DNA of 64,000 nt, from NCBI GenBank assembly GCA_028564675.1, contig JAOVVO010000372.1, positions 1 to 64,000 of the forward strand, in the 5' to 3' direction. The translations under genes were made by a program, and so were the position numbers. Positions 25,001 to 38,900 of this stretch are shown here, one piece after another (within the stretch, counting starts at the first letter, position 1; each line of letters begins with the position of its first letter). The notes under the pieces are model-generated. The model had not been told where the DNA came from, made no database searches, and saw only the letters and a program-made list of their open reading frames with translations. Source of the stretch: Onchocerca lupi (taxonomy: Eukaryota > Nematoda > Chromadorea > Rhabditida > Onchocercidae).

Positions 25001-28000
25001 AAATAATTGTCACTTTGCATGCGGTTGCAAGCCATAAACTATCATCAATGACACTCATTTCCATTATCGGTGCTGTACTGATCGGTAAATTAAGCATTTC
25101 GATGACATTTGGCACAATTTCATTCACTTTCTAGAATTTATGGAAAAAAAAAGGAAGGTATTACATAAATTATGCAATTTTTATGGCAACTTAAAAAAAT
25201 TTGCTATGCAAATAAGATATATCTTGATAAAAAACAAAATGTAATATTTTATATTCTGAAAAATATTCTGTAAATATCTTTACTTCTACACTTATTTTTG
25301 TCGATAAGTTTTGACAACTTTCATTATTAATCTTTTTAATTAAAAGCCTTAACAAGTATTAATTTTATAACTTGATCACTGATCAGCAAGCGTCAGATTA
25401 TATTATTCTTCGAATTACATCACAGTGACTTCTTCTTTTCGTGTTATGTCACAATGATTTCCTCTTATTTGCATTATGTCACAGTGATTTCCTTTTATTT
25501 GCATTATGTCACAATGATTTCTTCTTTTGTCTTCTTTCACAATAATTTCTTTTGTTTTCTCAACGAAAACTTTATGTCATAATGAAAAGATAGCAACGTC
25601 AAATCTCAAATTAGGCCGAGCATATTGAATGATATGCAGTCAGTCAATGATGGAAAGGTAAATTTAACTTTTTTTGGATTTAATTTTTTCAATTTTTTTT
25701 AATGGTTTGCTTCTATGTGATATATCGGAAACAATGCATATTTATAGTACTTATTGCAGATTTTTACGTCTAGCCGTAATAATTATATTTATAACTTATA
25801 AAACTTACGCAAAAATTTATTATTATAAGCAGAAAAAGAAATTGAATAAAAATTATTATAAATCTATATACATGAAAATTGGCTTGTTCATTGTATTATT
25901 CTAATCGAATTACTGGATTTTTTGAATTGGATTTTTTTTAGGAAAAAAGTTTGAATGAATAATTTTTTATCTCTAAAATTTTTGAAAACTTCCTAAAATT
26001 ACTCATAATGATTAGAGTGTATTAAAATTGATGAATTTATCAGTATAAATTTTTCATCAATTTATTATAATAACAACATTGATAAGAAAATGATAAATGT
26101 TTGCAAGAATATTAATAATATTGCACGATTTTCCTATTCAATCTTTTATTTTAGAGCTGAAAATTAAGCATTCAATATTTCCATATTTTATTTCTTCTTT
26201 ACAAATTGCTAATTACATGTCTTAATTATTATTAATTCAGCTTTATCAACTGCCATAAATACTACATAAATATTTTATCTTTTCTCCATACCTCTACTTT
26301 CCATAATCAATATTATCAAATAAAATTATTTAATTATTCAAAATCAACATAATCAAGTGGTTGTTGATGATGGCTTGAAAATATTAAGAATTATAAAATA
26401 ACTTTGTAACTCATTAATAACTATCTTATCATATAAAAAATGCATGATCCATTTGAATTTTATTTTTATGAATTTTTCTTATAAATTTGAATTTCGCTGA
26501 ACTTTATTTTTATTTTTCATTGAATTTTATTTTCAGGAACCAGTTCCTTTTTTTTTTAATTTCTTCTTTTCCATTTTCTTGATAACTTTTCACTCAGTTT
26601 CTTGTTTTTTTGATTATATATAAAATTCATATCCAATCTGATATTATCAGAATATTTATCATTTTCAGATCTTAATAATTCATCAAAACGTCAAATTTTT
26701 TCTGATAAAAAATTGTTGTGAAAAAAAAAGTACTGAAAAGTAAAAACCAGGAATACACCTCAAAAACGGTAAGCACACCGTTCGCAAGTGCTGCATATAA
26801 AAGTTTATCGTTGTATAATAATTTAAGTGCGATATCGGGTATTTTCAATTCCCACAGTACTTCACTATAAATTAATTATTATAATTTTGTGCAATGTTTG
26901 CTTATATTAATTAAGATATTTTTTGCATATACTAATTATGATATCTTTGATCTGAAACTATATAATTGGAGAATGAATAATTTGCAAAATGTAATTAATT
27001 CAACAATGAAGAAAATGAATATAATGATTTTAAAAAGTTAAAATTAAATTGAAATGCTATTTCCATTAATTAAAATATGAAAAACATACCTTTTCATATC
27101 TTTAATTTGTAATGCAACAATAGAACCAGATAATAATGAGATATATGCAATTTCACCTTTCCTTAGTGTCATTGAAAAAATTTTACAATCAAACTGAAAA
27201 TTCACTTTGAATATTTAATTATAACAAATTTCATTTTCAAAAATTTAATTCAAAACTTGTACAGTCTAGCAATAAATTTGCTTAAATTAGTTTTAATCGA
27301 TTCGATTTCAAAAACATTGCTAAATAAATTTTGTAATTTTTAAAATTTATGATAATTTTTAGAAAATATTTCTTAAAATATAATTAGAAATCAAATAATT
27401 GGCTAATTATACATATTATTGATAATTAAGGAAAAATATCGAACTTACTTCAGTATCAAGTTTGTCCATTGTCGAAATTTTATTTGTAAGACTAAAACGA
27501 ACAATAATACCTTTGGTTTGATGACCTGCACAAATATAACCTATACCTTCTTGGTCCACACTAAATGTGACAACTTCAATCGTCGGAAATCGTGATCTTT
27601 CCTGCTAACGAAAATGTACACTTACTGTTAATACTGATTACTGATTATTGATTACCTTTTTCACTCGTGCTTGTTTTTCTTATCAATTAATTTAATTTAT
27701 CCAGCAAATTGTTTATTTTAAGCTAATTTATCTAATTTGTTTCATTCTAATTATTTCATTTACTTATTTACTTTTTTTTACAAAATTTTCGTTGCTGTTA
27801 AATTTATAACCATGCCTGTTACTTTTACAAACTTTGCTATTTCCTCACATCCTTCATCAAAAGTGAAAAAAAATTTTGGAACATTTAAACCATTTCAAAA
27901 TTTTTCCTTTTGAAATTTTACGTTTTATCTTCATAATAATTCAAATTTAAGCGTTTTTCAATATCTTCCTTGTAAACATGACTTTAATATAATTTTAACG

Positions 28001-31000
28001 TAAACGCTGTAAATGTAAAAAGTTTTGATGTGTCAACAGTTTTTTGTTTTTATAATTCATCTTCTATTTTCCGAAAATAAATGGAAAAGAAAAAATACCA
28101 TCGTTAAGGATGTGAAAACTTTCCTCAACTGTTCTTTACGATTCAGTCGTTCTCGAAGCAAATTTAAGTACCATTTTTGCTTATGTTCAATTTCAGTACG
28201 TGATGGAAATGGATGCATATCATCGAATGCCAACTAAAATTTTTGCAATTTCTTCATCTTTCATTTTCAACTTATTTCAAATTTTATGAAAGTATTTTTG
28301 CATTCAATTTTTACTTCTCCTCTGCATCCTTAACTGTGAATAAATTGACAATAATTTTAATTTTTTCTCCTTCTTACTCTAGATGATTTTAAAAATGAAA
28401 CAAAAAAATAAGTAAAAAACAAAAAGTTTTTACAAGCAGAGTTAATGAGAGAAAACCTATTTAATTATCAATTATGATTATGCATTTTATATATCACATG
28501 CATTTCACATCAGTAAAAAAGGATTCGAGCAACTTACATTTGATTTTTTATTATTAACGATATTCTACAACTTTTTTTAAGCTATTTTATTGCAATTAAG
28601 AAGTTAAATAATTTGCTACTAACATTAAATAATCCTTCGTAATCATAGGTTAGACGAACGGATGCTTTCAAAATTTTGATAACTGATATGGTATCATTTC
28701 GTTGAAGTACTTCCTTTTCATGAATGGATAAAATGGCAAGTGCAAATCGAAAAAGTACTTTTGTACCATCCAAAAGAAAACAATCCCAAATACGCATCAT
28801 CGTCTAAAAAAAATAAAAAACAAAAAATTGAAAAAGATAAATTTTTTGAAACTAAAATTTAATTTTAATTCATAAAAATTTTGAAAAAAACTAATTTAAA
28901 TTGATAACTTTTCTTTTTAATAAAGAAATAATGATATATATAACTGAATACGGTAGAATAAGTATTAATAGGCTTTAATTTTAATTAAAATTTGAGAAAA
29001 AAAACTAATTTAAGTTTGCAGCTTTTTTTTTTAAAAAAATAATAAAAGAATGATGATGCATACGATTGGATACGGTAGAATAAGTATTGATAAGGCATGG
29101 CCAGATTGCGCGCAAATGCGCCGTGCTGCTAATTTCTCAAACACATAATTAGCAACATAGGTGCATTTACGGGCTTATGGCTACTTCATCGGTAGGTTCC
29201 AATGGGGATATTTTGTTAATTTTATCAAAAATTAGCCAATTATACTTCTTTTTTTTTGAAAATTAAATTACGTTATTAGAATTAGATTACGTGAGGAAGG
29301 TAAAATTAGGCCAAATGAAATGGATGAATACCGGTGTTGTGATGATTTGAGGAAAATTTTATCATTACAGTTTTGGAATATGATTGGCACTATTACTTTC
29401 CGAATAATAGTAATAATAATATTTGACATCAGAGACTGGTAGGATAAAATTGAGAAATGAAGGATGTATGTATGATGCTATGACATTTCGATTGATTAAT
29501 TTTGATATGCAAATGAAACTTTTTATCAATCAAAAATCTCTTCAATATATGTAATATTTTGCATTTGTTGATTGTAACAAAATTTCAGAATTGAATTGAC
29601 AAGTGGTACTTGCTCATAGAGGATCATAAATTAACATATGAATTGATTTTATATAATTTTCTTTTGTTTGGGAAATATAGTAGTCTTGCCATTTTAGCAA
29701 AATCTCAATATCTATTGAAAAATTTGTCATACATTTGGAAACTTTAATCTTTTTTTTTTCGTTTTTGGCAATCATGTCAACATATATGTTAAATTTGACT
29801 CATAATATTTGAAAAAAAAAAAAATCTTACAAATACAAAAAAAAATTGTTTATTCTATTTGTGAATGAAATAAATTAATGTAGCAATATCATAATTAATA
29901 TACTTTTGGAAAAAAATACTGTAATAGAAGAAATATGATTCGGTCGAAAAAATATGTGGAGCATTTGTTTGAAAAGAATCTTACGAATAATAAAAATACC
30001 TGAAAAGGTACAGCATCATAGAATAATGCCAAGAACCAATTTAGGGTTACGGTAGCTAGATCAATACCACAATGATCCAAATGTGCAGCTAATCGAGGTA
30101 ATCTTCTTGCAACTAATTCTTTTAAAACTTCCTATAATGATTCATTTAATTAGAATTTTTAAGTTTCATTATCAAAAACACTAGTTTTCAGTTTCGAAAT
30201 TTATTAATTGCTTGATTTAAATGTGAATTTTTGCACTGCAAAATGAAAAGAAGAAGGAATTTTTTGGAAATTTCATTTCAAGTTTAAAATTCATTTAAAT
30301 TAATTCGAAATAGCATAATCAAAAAAAAAACCTGATCAGCTTGTGCACCGGTTAATGCATGATCAAAATATGACTTATCGAAATATTTTTCCGTAACTGC
30401 CACCAAAAACCAAAATGTATCTTCGACACCAAGGAAAAGCATTGCTGTTCCGGCGATGAAATTCATTCCCTGACAATAACCAATTATCGGATTATGTAAA
30501 CAGAATGCGCGGAGTACCTGCTCTAATTGCTGGATCTGGAACTTGATAATATTGACAATTTATAAATCATGCGAAATTTGATCTACAATTTTTGTGACAT
30601 AAAAATTTTGTTAAATGAAAATAAAACTAAATCAATTTAGATCTAATTATTTTTTTTTTTTTTTTTAAATGATCGAAAATAATCGGAATCTAATATTCTC
30701 TTAGCTTGGATAAATGAATGTCAAAAAAATTCATAAAATAATCGATCATTTCACTTATTTATCAAATTAATGATATCAACTGTGATAGAAAAAGAAATTA
30801 CTAAAAAAATCAAATTTTTTTTAAAAGGTAATTTTTCAAATTAAAAAGCAAACCCCTTTACATGTTGGTGACATGAAATGTATATTGCCAGGCAATGTAC
30901 GTAATAAATCGAGCGTTATTTGTTTTTGATGATTATCTCTATACTGGAATTTAAAACAAAAACAAAAATAAGCAGTAATTTTTAACAAAATAAATTTACA

Positions 31001-32873
31001 TGCAAGCTGATTGAATCAAATCGTAAATATTTGCAATAAGAACAAAAGATAATAAAAAAAATTTTGAAAACAATTGAAATTTGAATAAAAAATTCAAATA
31101 AACAATAGGAAAAAAAAGGCGGTGAAAAAGAAATAAACCTCCGTTTCATCAAGTGATCCACGTATATTGCATAAATCACGGAAGTAATACTTGCCAAATT
31201 TTTTTTTAATATCAAGAACTTGTTGATGAATAAGTAATTTCCAAATGATTGGTCTTAAATCACCTGGTACACCTGTTCGAATAAGCATACGTACCTCCCT
31301 CTAAGAAACTTTTTTATTTTGGAAAATTTTTCAAGCATTGAAAGATTGAGTTTTTTAAATAAAAATTTTGAAATAAAAACCGAAAATTTAAAACTGCAAT
31401 ATTTCTACACATATATATATTTTTTTCTATCTCAAAATTATATAAATCATGTTTGATTTTTTCGTACTTGTCATATCAATCAACAACATTATTTTATTTA
31501 TGCTTTTTTGCGATAAGTTTTTTTAATAAGAAAATTTATAAATAACTTTTTGATATTATCATCAAATAACATTTTGCTAACTTTTTGACATCATTATCAA
31601 ATATTATCAGTTTGTCATCACTGTCACAAAGTGACCATTTTACCAAATTCCTAACATTATTATAAAATGACCATTTCACCAGTTTCCTCATAAATTATCA
31701 ATGAAATAATCATTTCACCCTATTGCTAAATTGATGATTGCAATTATGCAAATATCGTTTCCATGCAATTCGATGTTGCAATTGAGCAGGTGTACATTCC
31801 AAATATAATTCATATAATTGCGTACAAATATAATGCAATGCTAATTCTTCATCATCAAATGATCGTTGAAATCCGAAGATGTCCACATAATTTCCAAATA
31901 ACGTTAAACTTTAAGGAAAAAGAAAATAAAGGAATGAAAAAATGAATTTGTATTTGTTAAATTTACATTTGCTCTTTTTTTTCTGAAATGGATCAAAATT
32001 TTTCGCTAGAATGTTACATTTTCTTGAATTATTTATTAAGCACTAGTAATAATCGTGTTTTAAAATTTGACAATTCTAAAATAACTTTAAAGAATAATCT
32101 GAAAAATGTTGTTGTAAAAGAAAAAAGAAATTCGACTGAAATGTCAAAAAAATAAACCTTTCAAAAGTTGGTAATGTTGGATCAATTGCTCGTGCTTCAT
32201 TTAATAAACTTACCACACGCCTTTTATGCTAGTAAAAAAAATTACTGTGAAAAAAATAATAAGAAATTTTTATATTTATTTCTTTATGAAAAAATATCCG
32301 TGAAAAAGAATGCCATTCTCGAATAAATTGTCATCTCGGGAATGAGACAAGTAAAATATTTCTATTATTACTAGTATTTCAATATTAATAAGAATGATTG
32401 AAACTTACAATATGACCACCAAGTAATTTGACTTGAAGAACATCAACAGATTGTTGTTCATCAAGTGGGATTTTAATACTGCCTTGTAGCAAAAATACAT
32501 ATTCTCGTTTAAAATTATTCAAATTTTCTATTAGATTTTCGTTTAATCTGAAGAAAAAAATGAGATCAAATTTGAATGAAATTTTAAGTTTGAAAATTTC
32601 TGTGTATTGCACTGTTATGTAATTAATGATTTATTAATTTTATCACAACTAAATGCTCCATTATATGGCCTTGCTACTTAATTAAATAGTTCATTGGTTG
32701 TCAAAACCGGGCTCTCTGGCACCAAAATCGGATTACTTTGATACAATACCAGTGGACGATCGCTTGCAGGTGACTTGAATGTTGGTCAAAGTGTTGTAAG
32801 CAGTAGACCAGTACATTCAATACTGTGATCTACTGAGATCTATCCTTTGTTTGGAGATTTGTAGAGTTAGTTA

Positions 32874-32920
<47 letters not shown>

Positions 32921-35900
32921 GAAACCTTCTAATAATTCAAAAGGATCGATAGGCCACGCTTTCGCGGTCTGTATTCGTACTGGAAATCAAGATCAAGCGA
33001 GCTTTTGCTTTTTTATTTCACTCAATAATCTCAATGAAATAATCATAATGTTATGTATATAACTCAAAAATTTTATTGTTGCAATAAACAAAACATCTAT
33101 TTTAAGAACATTTTGAAAAAATAATTTATTAAATTCAAATTTGGAATTTGCAAATTTAGTAGTTTGTGCAAAATAATAAAATCAATAAATGGTTAATTCA
33201 AATCAATGTATATAAATATAACTATCGATCATTTTGAGATAAAAACTATTAGTCATTTCAAAATAAAATTTTCAATCACTTCAAGTAAACTTATTAGTGA
33301 TTCAGAATAAAATTATGGTTGTAAAATAAAATGTGCAATTATTACATACTGTTTCAATTGAAAAGTTTGCTTCTGTTGCGCAGCACATCGTTTCAATAGT
33401 CGAATTACTTCACTATTCAAAAATTTGTTCCGATTTGCCAATGAAAATGTTTGTTCCATTGTTGTATTCTTTGTTGTGATATTTCGAAAAATTCAATTCA
33501 ATATTTTAATCAACTTTTTGATTAATAATGCAAAATGAAAGAAGAGCGAAAAAAGTTATCACTTTTTTTTCATTATTGAAAAAACTTAAAAGAGTGGAGA
33601 AAAATAAAATTGATCTAATAATTTCGATGCTTAATTCATACCAATTCAAGAATCAAAAATTTGCATAAATTTTTTATTTTATGGAAATTAAAAATGAATT
33701 TTTTCCATTTTGAATGGAAAAGTTGAGTTTTATGAATAAAATAAATTCATATAGGATAAAAATTTAAAGAAATAAAATGAAAGACAAAAATTTAAAGACA
33801 GAAAAGCTTCGCCCAATTATTACTTTATATATTGTGAAAATGCAAATTATAAACTAACAAATCATTTTTGAGCTGAGCAAGTTCAATGGATAACATTTTC
33901 TTTGCTTCACTAAGTTCTTGAATTTTCGCTTTCTGTCTGTTTGTGATAGATTTTAACCAATTTAACTCAGTCTGCTGATAACTGAAATTGGTTTATTGAT
34001 ATTGAAATATGAATTAGAAATAAATAATTTAAACAATTAGTTATGAATAAAATAAATCCAATAAGCAACAAATAAGTATGTGAGTATATAACAAATAAAA
34101 TAAAATTAATAAGTAATCGAAGAATATTTGTTATGTAAGAAACACAAAAATTGCGTTGCCGATAAATGAAATTAGTTTACTGATGTTAAAATATTGATAT
34201 CAGATAAATGGAATTGAGGAAATGATCAACAAATACATGTATTAAAATAAGAAACATATAATTATTAATGCTGTTAGCTGAAATTGATTTATTAATATCG
34301 AAATAAAAATTCATAAATAAATTCATTGAATAAATAATGAACAGACATATATGAATACATTTTCAAGAAAATCGAAAAATTATTGCTGCTAATAGCTCTA
34401 ATTACTGATGAATTTAGTTTGCTCATTACCAAATAATTGAGTAAATATATGTAAGAAATAAATAATATACATGTAATACATATAAGATTTAAATAATAAT
34501 ATATGTCACATATGTTTCGTTAGAAAATGAACTTTTTAAGTTTGTTTTCTTCATCTTTTTCACTAATGTTATTAGTGAAATATTATTAAATTAATAGTAA
34601 TTATTGATAAATTCAATTACCCACTATTACAAGATAATGCTTCATTGTCATCATCGCATGTCATAATTTCAGAAGCTCTTAGACTTTGCTCACTTATATT
34701 ATCACTGTAATAGAAGAATTCTTGCTGCAATCAGTATAAAAATATGCATAATTTATTAAAATATTCTTAAAATTGTTTCAAATTTTATTAAATCTTATTA
34801 AGAATTTTGATAAAACTTTTCTCCTTAGCTGAAAACTTTTTTTTAATTTATTTAGTTTTGAAAAAAGTATAAAAATGTATATAATACCTGCTATTAATAG
34901 AAATACTTCCTGATTCATGATTAGACTTCTCAAATGGTTGTCCGTTAATCCATTCCAGAATCCATTTATCATCCCTTGAGGGAATTTCCATTCTACCATC
35001 ATAATCAAGCAATTTTTCCGACAACTTACCAAATTGATTAAAAAAAGTTTTAGTGAAAATTTTTTCCAAAATTAATTTTTTGTTACTTCCTCTTTTATAT
35101 GCTAATAAATTAATTTGTAATGAAATTCGAAGATATTTAAGTAATTTACAGTATTGGACATGTGCAGTTTATTTATGCTAATGCAAATTTCTTACTTGAA
35201 AACTTCGCTATTATTCGAATTAGCAAATATAAATTCTATTATAATTTTCTAAAATAAATTTTTGAAATATTCTAAAACTGGAATTATAATTTACTTAGTT
35301 TGTTTATGCCCTTTTTTATTAAATGTTCGTTTTATTCATCATGTATTTCAAAATTATATCAAATTATATATTAAATTATGAAGATTTTTGATGAATTGAA
35401 CGTATCACTCATTTCGTCCGTCCGATCACTAAGGGTTCCCAATTAAGATCAGAATTTAAATCAATACCACCGTTTTTGCATTGAACAACTGCTTAGGATA
35501 GTATTTATCCTCGCATGATATTGATGAATGTCTGGAATATTTTCGAACAATATCTGCAATAGTTTCCGATTTTTTCCATTTCGTTTCAGGAATTGAACTT
35601 AGTAAAAGAAAGAATATTGTTTTATTCAATAATCATTGAGATAAGAATAAGATTAAGATTATTTCGAGTCTACTGTATCTTATACCGTATCATTCATTTC
35701 TTCTCATACCGTATCATGCAGGTGTCATATTATTATTGGATATATCTTTTATTACTTATTTTTCAATAATTCAATTTTTATTAATAGTTCGAATAATATT
35801 GCTTATCATTACTTATCAGTCCTAAACCTACTTGATTTTTTTTTTTGATCCAGAGGATGGCAAAAGAGATCGCATTGAATGACTACCGACATATCCATAT

Positions 35901-38900
35901 TTCAAATCTTTCCTTTCTTAACTTTCAATCAATCACATTTTTCCGGAATTAAACTTTCTCATTATCAAATCTATTTATCTTGAATGACGCAAATTTCAAT
36001 TAGTTACATAAAGGCAAGCACAGTATAGGCAACACTCAACTAATTAGCTTTGAATGCGTCCATAACGTCACTTTTGTTTTTAACGCATTCAATTCAGTCT
36101 TTCCTTCATTAGCACAACTATCATCTTCACAATCACTTCCGCTCTGAAAAAATACAAAAATCTAGCTGTTGACAAATCAGGTGAAATGAGCTTTCCATAT
36201 TTAATATTTTAATTTTTGGCCATTTTCTTCTTTGCTTTCTTTTCTCTTCTTTTTTTTTTTCTTTTTTCAAATTTCATATATTTCCAAGAAGATACAACCG
36301 ATAAAGTTGTTATCAGTTCAATTTGATTCTAATTCATAATTTTACATCAAAAGTTATACCAACATCTAAATAAGTTTTTTCAAGTTTTCTCAAGCATTTT
36401 ATTTCGATTGCTACAGAAAATTTCTGACAGAATACGGTATATATTCCATTTTTATAAAACTGACAAAAGTAATTTATTTGAGTTGTAAGAAAACTCGAAT
36501 AAATTCAAATGTTAATTTTTATGTTTCGTTCAATACTCAGTGATGATTCTCAATCATTTGTATTCGTATTTTAATCATCATTCGACATGATATTCATCAT
36601 TTTTCAGAAAGTTAATCGTAATTTATGAAATCAGAGTTTTAATTTTCTTATAAGTTATTGACAAATTATTTCAACTATTATCCAAAATTAATTGAACCTA
36701 CTTAAGATTTATTAATTACATGATATAACAAATATGAACTAGCAATAGTTCATTTTATCCAAAGTGATACAGTGACATAATTTAAATTTATGAAAGAAGT
36801 CAATAAATTTAAACATATAGATATCTATTTTAATTTATTGATCAAATTTATAACTCATTTATTGATATAATTCTAACTTATTTATTAATTTAAGCGTAGA
36901 AATAAATTGGAAATATTAAAAAATAATAAAAATTTACTGATGTCGTTTCAAATCGTATCGCTTCCGGTTGCTGTATTTTTTTTCTACGTACGATTGTGAT
37001 CATTTCCACGTTTTCACGTCGATGCTGCAATGCATCAAACCATTTGTTCGCACTTTGTTCATTTTCTGCATCAAATTCTAATTTTCGTCCATCAACGCTG
37101 CAACAGAAGCAACTTGATGGAAAAAAGGTTTTAGAAAAAAAGATAATGAAAAAGGTAATAATTTTATATCAAAATAATCAATATTGCTATCTTTTAGTGC
37201 ATTATTTTTTGCTAACATGCATAAAGAAAAAGCATCACATTATTATACAAGACATTCATGCAATTAATCATTATTACACTTGTTTTTTTCTTTTTTTTTT
37301 TATTTGCTTGTTTCATTCTTTTTCATAGATTTTATTTTGGTTTTTTTAAATTAATATTTTCATTTTAAATTAAGAAATGATAAGCAATTTTTTTGAAGGC
37401 TAAAGATATAATAAATAATATTATCGCTGCGACTAAAGAATGTTCAAGAAATAATACATTAAAAATGTACATTTAAATATAAACTTTAAATTTCCTCAAT
37501 TTAATTATACTAATTAGGTTTAAGATTTTTTTTTCTAATATTCTTACATTTGCGCTAATAAATTCCTAGTTTATTAGATTTACTTTAAATTTTTATAAAT
37601 AAAGAATACGGTAAATAAATAAATTTAATCGTCATTATAGATTTAAAAAAAAAAAAAACAGAGCATTCCAGTCATTATAACACACTAAAATGTGAATTAA
37701 TGCTACATAAGTACAGGAAGCGTCTTTTTTTTTCCGACTTCTTTTTTTTTTACGTATTTTGATGTTTTGTCAAATTACAAATGCGAGATATAAAACTTCA
37801 TTAAATTTCAAATTTCGAATACGAATTTTCCATAAAATTTCAAATATACGAAATAAAATTTCATTATATGTTTAAATATTAAATAGTCAAAGAAGAAAAT
37901 TTGGAAAAATTACTAAAATTTTATATGTAAGATAGTTATAAATTATTAATTACTACCATTAATTAATGTACTATTTTAGATATTTTTGTCTTTTATCATA
38001 TTTCAGAAGTGAAAAATTTTGATCCCTTTTTATTTTTTAAATATAATTTTTTCCTCTTGAAATATAATTATGTCACTTTTGTTTAATCTTTAGCTTATGC
38101 TATATTTATTCTATTCTATTGAAATTATTTCTAAATTAAATAACAAGAGTTTATTTGTTGTTATTTTCATCAATCTCACCAATAGCAACTAGCAACCAAA
38201 TCATTAAAAATGCTTAATTACAATCATTTGAAGTTTTCTCATCAATTACGCAAGTTGTAAGTTAATGAATTATGTTTTCATTGCCATCAAATATCTTGCT
38301 TATTATTCTTGTCGTCAATTTTAAACAATGTCGCGCAGATATTCGATAATATTTATTAAAAGCAAAACTTCAGCACTACGGTAGTTGGGAATTCGTCGGT
38401 AATTTTATATTTGCTTTATGCTCAATTTGCTCATGAAAGAATTAGAAAAAAATTAATTTGACGCTGAATTATTCATCGAAGAATTAAAAAGAAATTGATT
38501 TGACGTTGAAAATTTTGACCTTAGTTAAACTTTTTTAATTTTGAAAAAAAAATAGCATAATGATTTAATTTAATCGTAATTATTCGCCAGATTTAATCTA
38601 ATTCAAATGAAAATATGAGAGCATTGATAAGATAATTTTTTAATTATTGATTTTATTCATCTCTGATTCTTTATTAATAATTATCCAGTAATGCTTGTTT
38701 GATTAAAAAAGTTTAAATTGTGACGTATTTTGAAAGGTACCCTAATTACTTTTTTGCACAAATCATTTCGAAGTTTTAGTTTTTATTGTTCCGATAAAAA
38801 TTTGCAACATTCATGGCAAAAAGTGAAAAAATTTCGGTAGAATTGGTTAGTTTTCGAAGAAAAAAAGGAAAGTAAAAATTCTTTCTTCTCATTTTTCCAT

